From contig CAKTYE010000005.1 of assembly GCA_934631985.1 (NCBI GenBank), positions 8,557 through 72,556 of the forward strand: a DNA stretch of 64,000 nucleotides. Reading direction: 5' to 3'. How positions within the stretch are numbered: position 1 is the first letter of the stretch; each line of letters starts with the position of its first letter. Shown piece by piece: positions 62,743 to 64,000 of this stretch. A program made the translations under genes and the position numbers. Below the pieces are notes generated by a model. It was not told the origin of the DNA and did not search any database. It saw nothing but the letters and a program-made list of their open reading frames with translations. Source of the DNA: an uncultured Clostridia bacterium (GTDB lineage Bacteria; Bacillota; Clostridia; Christensenellales; Aristaeellaceae).

Positions 62743-62775
62743 TGAAAAACGCCGGGAGCGTTATGCTCCCAGCGT
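62743..62775 (-). terminator. Terminator overlapping the end of the macrodomain gene
   Basis: On the minus strand a CGCTGGGAGC/GCTCCCGGCG stem is followed by TTTTTC, starting inside the last codons of the macrodomain gene. The two ADP-ribose genes may thus be transcribed separately or with partial readthrough. Confidence 0.75.
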
Positions 62776-63846
62776 CGGCTGATTGTATTTGAACAGAACC
62801 GGATTGATTGCCCAGATAATGTCATAGTTCTTGTTCTGTATGAAATAGGACACAATGATGTCGAATTTACTCGACGAAGATAGCGCCCATTCCGCCTTTG
62901 AAAGAAGTTCCACAGTCTCTTCCATGCTTAGTTCCAAAGCAATGGCAAGGGCAACTGCCGTTTTCTTCTTTGGATGATAATCTGGATTACATCGTATCTT
63001 CGAAAAGTGTTTTCTGTCGATGTTGGCCTTTGTGTATACTTCAGAGTCCTTTAGTCCACGAGCATCAATCATTCGGAATAGACATTGCTGGAATGTCTCG
63101 TTCTTCTGATCGAGCAGTTCTTCCAATCCCATACCAGCAGGGATGCTGCATGGTGCCTGTGGTGCAACATCTGCATCAAAAAGCGTATCCTCCGTTTCCA
63201 GAGACTGCTCCAGCAATTCCTGCTCGATGAGTTCTCGATGCCGAAGCCTGGTTAGGCGTTGTAGTCCTCGTTCATCCTCCGGGAACGCATTACCATATTC
63301 AAAATCACGTTTTCTGTGTACCGCAGTGTCATCAATCAGCGCTGCAACGTCATCGAACACTTTGCCAGACAACTCAAATGAAGCCCGGTCAAACACTACC
63401 AATGTGACGGTCATCTCATGACTCATCAAAAAAGTGCTGATAACCCGGATTGCAATCTGAAGGGCTTTGTCCTTTGGAAAACCATAAACACCCGTTGCAA
63501 TCAAAGGGAACGCTATGCTTTCGCAGCCCAATTCGAATGCTTTATCAAGAGATTTTTGATAGCAGGATGCTAAAACATCATACTCGCCTGACTTACCATC
63601 AGTCCATACAGGACCGACAGTGTGAATGATATATTTGGCCTTTAAATTGCATGCGCTTGTAACTGCAATATTCCCCCGCGCTATAACTCCGATCTTTTTC
63701 CTCTCTACAAGAAGTTTTTCGGCTCCGGCTGCTTCATATACGGCGCGATCCGTTCCACTTGCGTAGATTGGATTCGGATTTGCTGTGTTGACTATCGCAT
63801 CAGCCTTGATTCTGGTTATATCGTTTCGGATGATTTGGAAAGACAC
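62761..63846 (-). CDS. Macrodomain protein with C-terminal helical domain
   Basis: This 361-residue protein begins with a macrodomain (residues 1 to about 165) that binds or hydrolyses ADP-ribose derivatives: NDITRIKADAIVNTANPNPI supplies the catalytic-type asparagines N20 and N24, and ATGVYGFPKDKALQIA is the second substrate loop. A charged linker follows. The C-terminal domain (about 255-361; GLKDSEVYTKANIDRKHFSK, KKTAVALAIALELSMEETVE) looks like a helix-turn-helix-type fold that is common beside such macrodomains in Firmicutes. GTG at 63846 is favoured: AGGAGG lies 6 nt upstream. Confidence 0.87.
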   Translation of the reverse strand: MSFQIIRNDITRIKADAIVNTANPNPIYASGTDRAVYEAAGAEKLLVERKKIGVIARGNIAVTSACNLKAKYIIHTVGPVWTDGKSGEYDVLASCYQKSLDKAFELGCESIAFPLIATGVYGFPKDKALQIAIRVISTFLMSHEMTVTLVVFDRASFELSGKVFDDVAALIDDTAVHRKRDFEYGNAFPEDERGLQRLTRLRHRELIEQELLEQSLETEDTLFDADVAPQAPCSIPAGMGLEELLDQKNETFQQCLFRMIDARGLKDSEVYTKANIDRKHFSKIRCNPDYHPKKKTAVALAIALELSMEETVELLSKAEWALSSSSKFDIIVSYFIQNKNYDIIWAINPVLFKYNQPTLGA

Positions 63847-63929
63847 CAAACTCCTCCTTTTGTCATTCTACTCTTTGATAATAATACTTCAAAACGCTTG
63901 CTTTATCAATAATAACCGAATCCAAGCTA

Positions 63930-63973
63930 AAACAAAATGGATGCCTCCCTCTAAGTTCAGAGAAGCATCCATG
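63930..63973 (-). terminator. Terminator of a minus-strand gene outside the window
   Basis: ATGGATGC pairs with GCATCCAT across an inner stem, with a T-rich tail on the minus strand. It lies upstream of the macrodomain gene. Confidence 0.65.
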
Positions 63974-64000
63974 GCGATAACCTAATTCGTAATTTTAAGC

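Overview
The window looks like a chromosome segment of a GC-rich Gram-positive anaerobe of the class Clostridia, most likely gut-associated. The reasons are AGGAGG-type ribosome binding sites, vegetative TTGACA/TATAAT promoters, the gene order rimP-nusA-ylxR-ylxQ-infB-rbfA-nrnA-truB-ribF, a PrsA-like foldase lipoprotein, an LPxTG-type surface protein, a clostripain-family protease and an LplB/YtcP-type sugar importer. I cannot name a genus. No rRNA, transposase, integrase or CRISPR array was seen.

Layout. 1-10 kb: the end of a purine permease gene, an oxidoreductase remnant, mscL with an added zinc ribbon, a LysM protein, yqeY, an rlmA-type methyltransferase, a phosphoesterase, and a compact run of flavin reductase, trmO and a radical SAM protein. 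10-12 kb: an AT-richer islet with a hypothetical gene and a Sel1-repeat gene, bracketed by a 13-bp direct repeat. 12-19 kb: a CydDC-like ABC exporter pair with a YbaN-like gene, then a GH3 glycosidase with a regulator. 19.6-32 kb: a clostripain-like protease, then a glycan-use region with a binding protein, two permeases, an esterase, a regulator, a DUF4838-like protein and a GH38 alpha-mannosidase. The importer has no ATPase gene of its own here. 32-43.6 kb: regulators, an HPr-like protein without the catalytic histidine, DUF3048, a foldase, AraC, two MATE pumps, an acetyltransferase, and a lipoprotein that also ends in LPKTG. 43.7-53.1 kb: the translation-factor operon.

53.3-63.9 kb is the accessory region. 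Between tRNA-Pro(GGG) and tRNA-Arg(ACG) lies a tightly packed minus-strand operon. In transcription order it encodes a 49-aa protein, a DUF2201-like VWA protein, a SIR2-like protein with an apparently intact NADase-type site, a cytoplasmic 27-repeat leucine-rich protein ending in a BRCT domain, and a MoxR-type AAA+ ATPase. Beyond tRNA-Arg are an ADP-ribosylglycohydrolase fused to an SseB-like domain and a macrodomain protein with a C-terminal helical domain. Together they suggest an NTP-gated, NAD/ADP-ribose-centred stress or anti-phage module. That is inference, and it is the best candidate here for an undescribed system.

The intergenic regions carry several repeat families. The most striking (family B, about 335 bp, three copies) folds into at least four hairpins. 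One stem keeps its pairing through a compensatory base-pair change between copies, which points to selection on RNA or DNA structure rather than on a protein.
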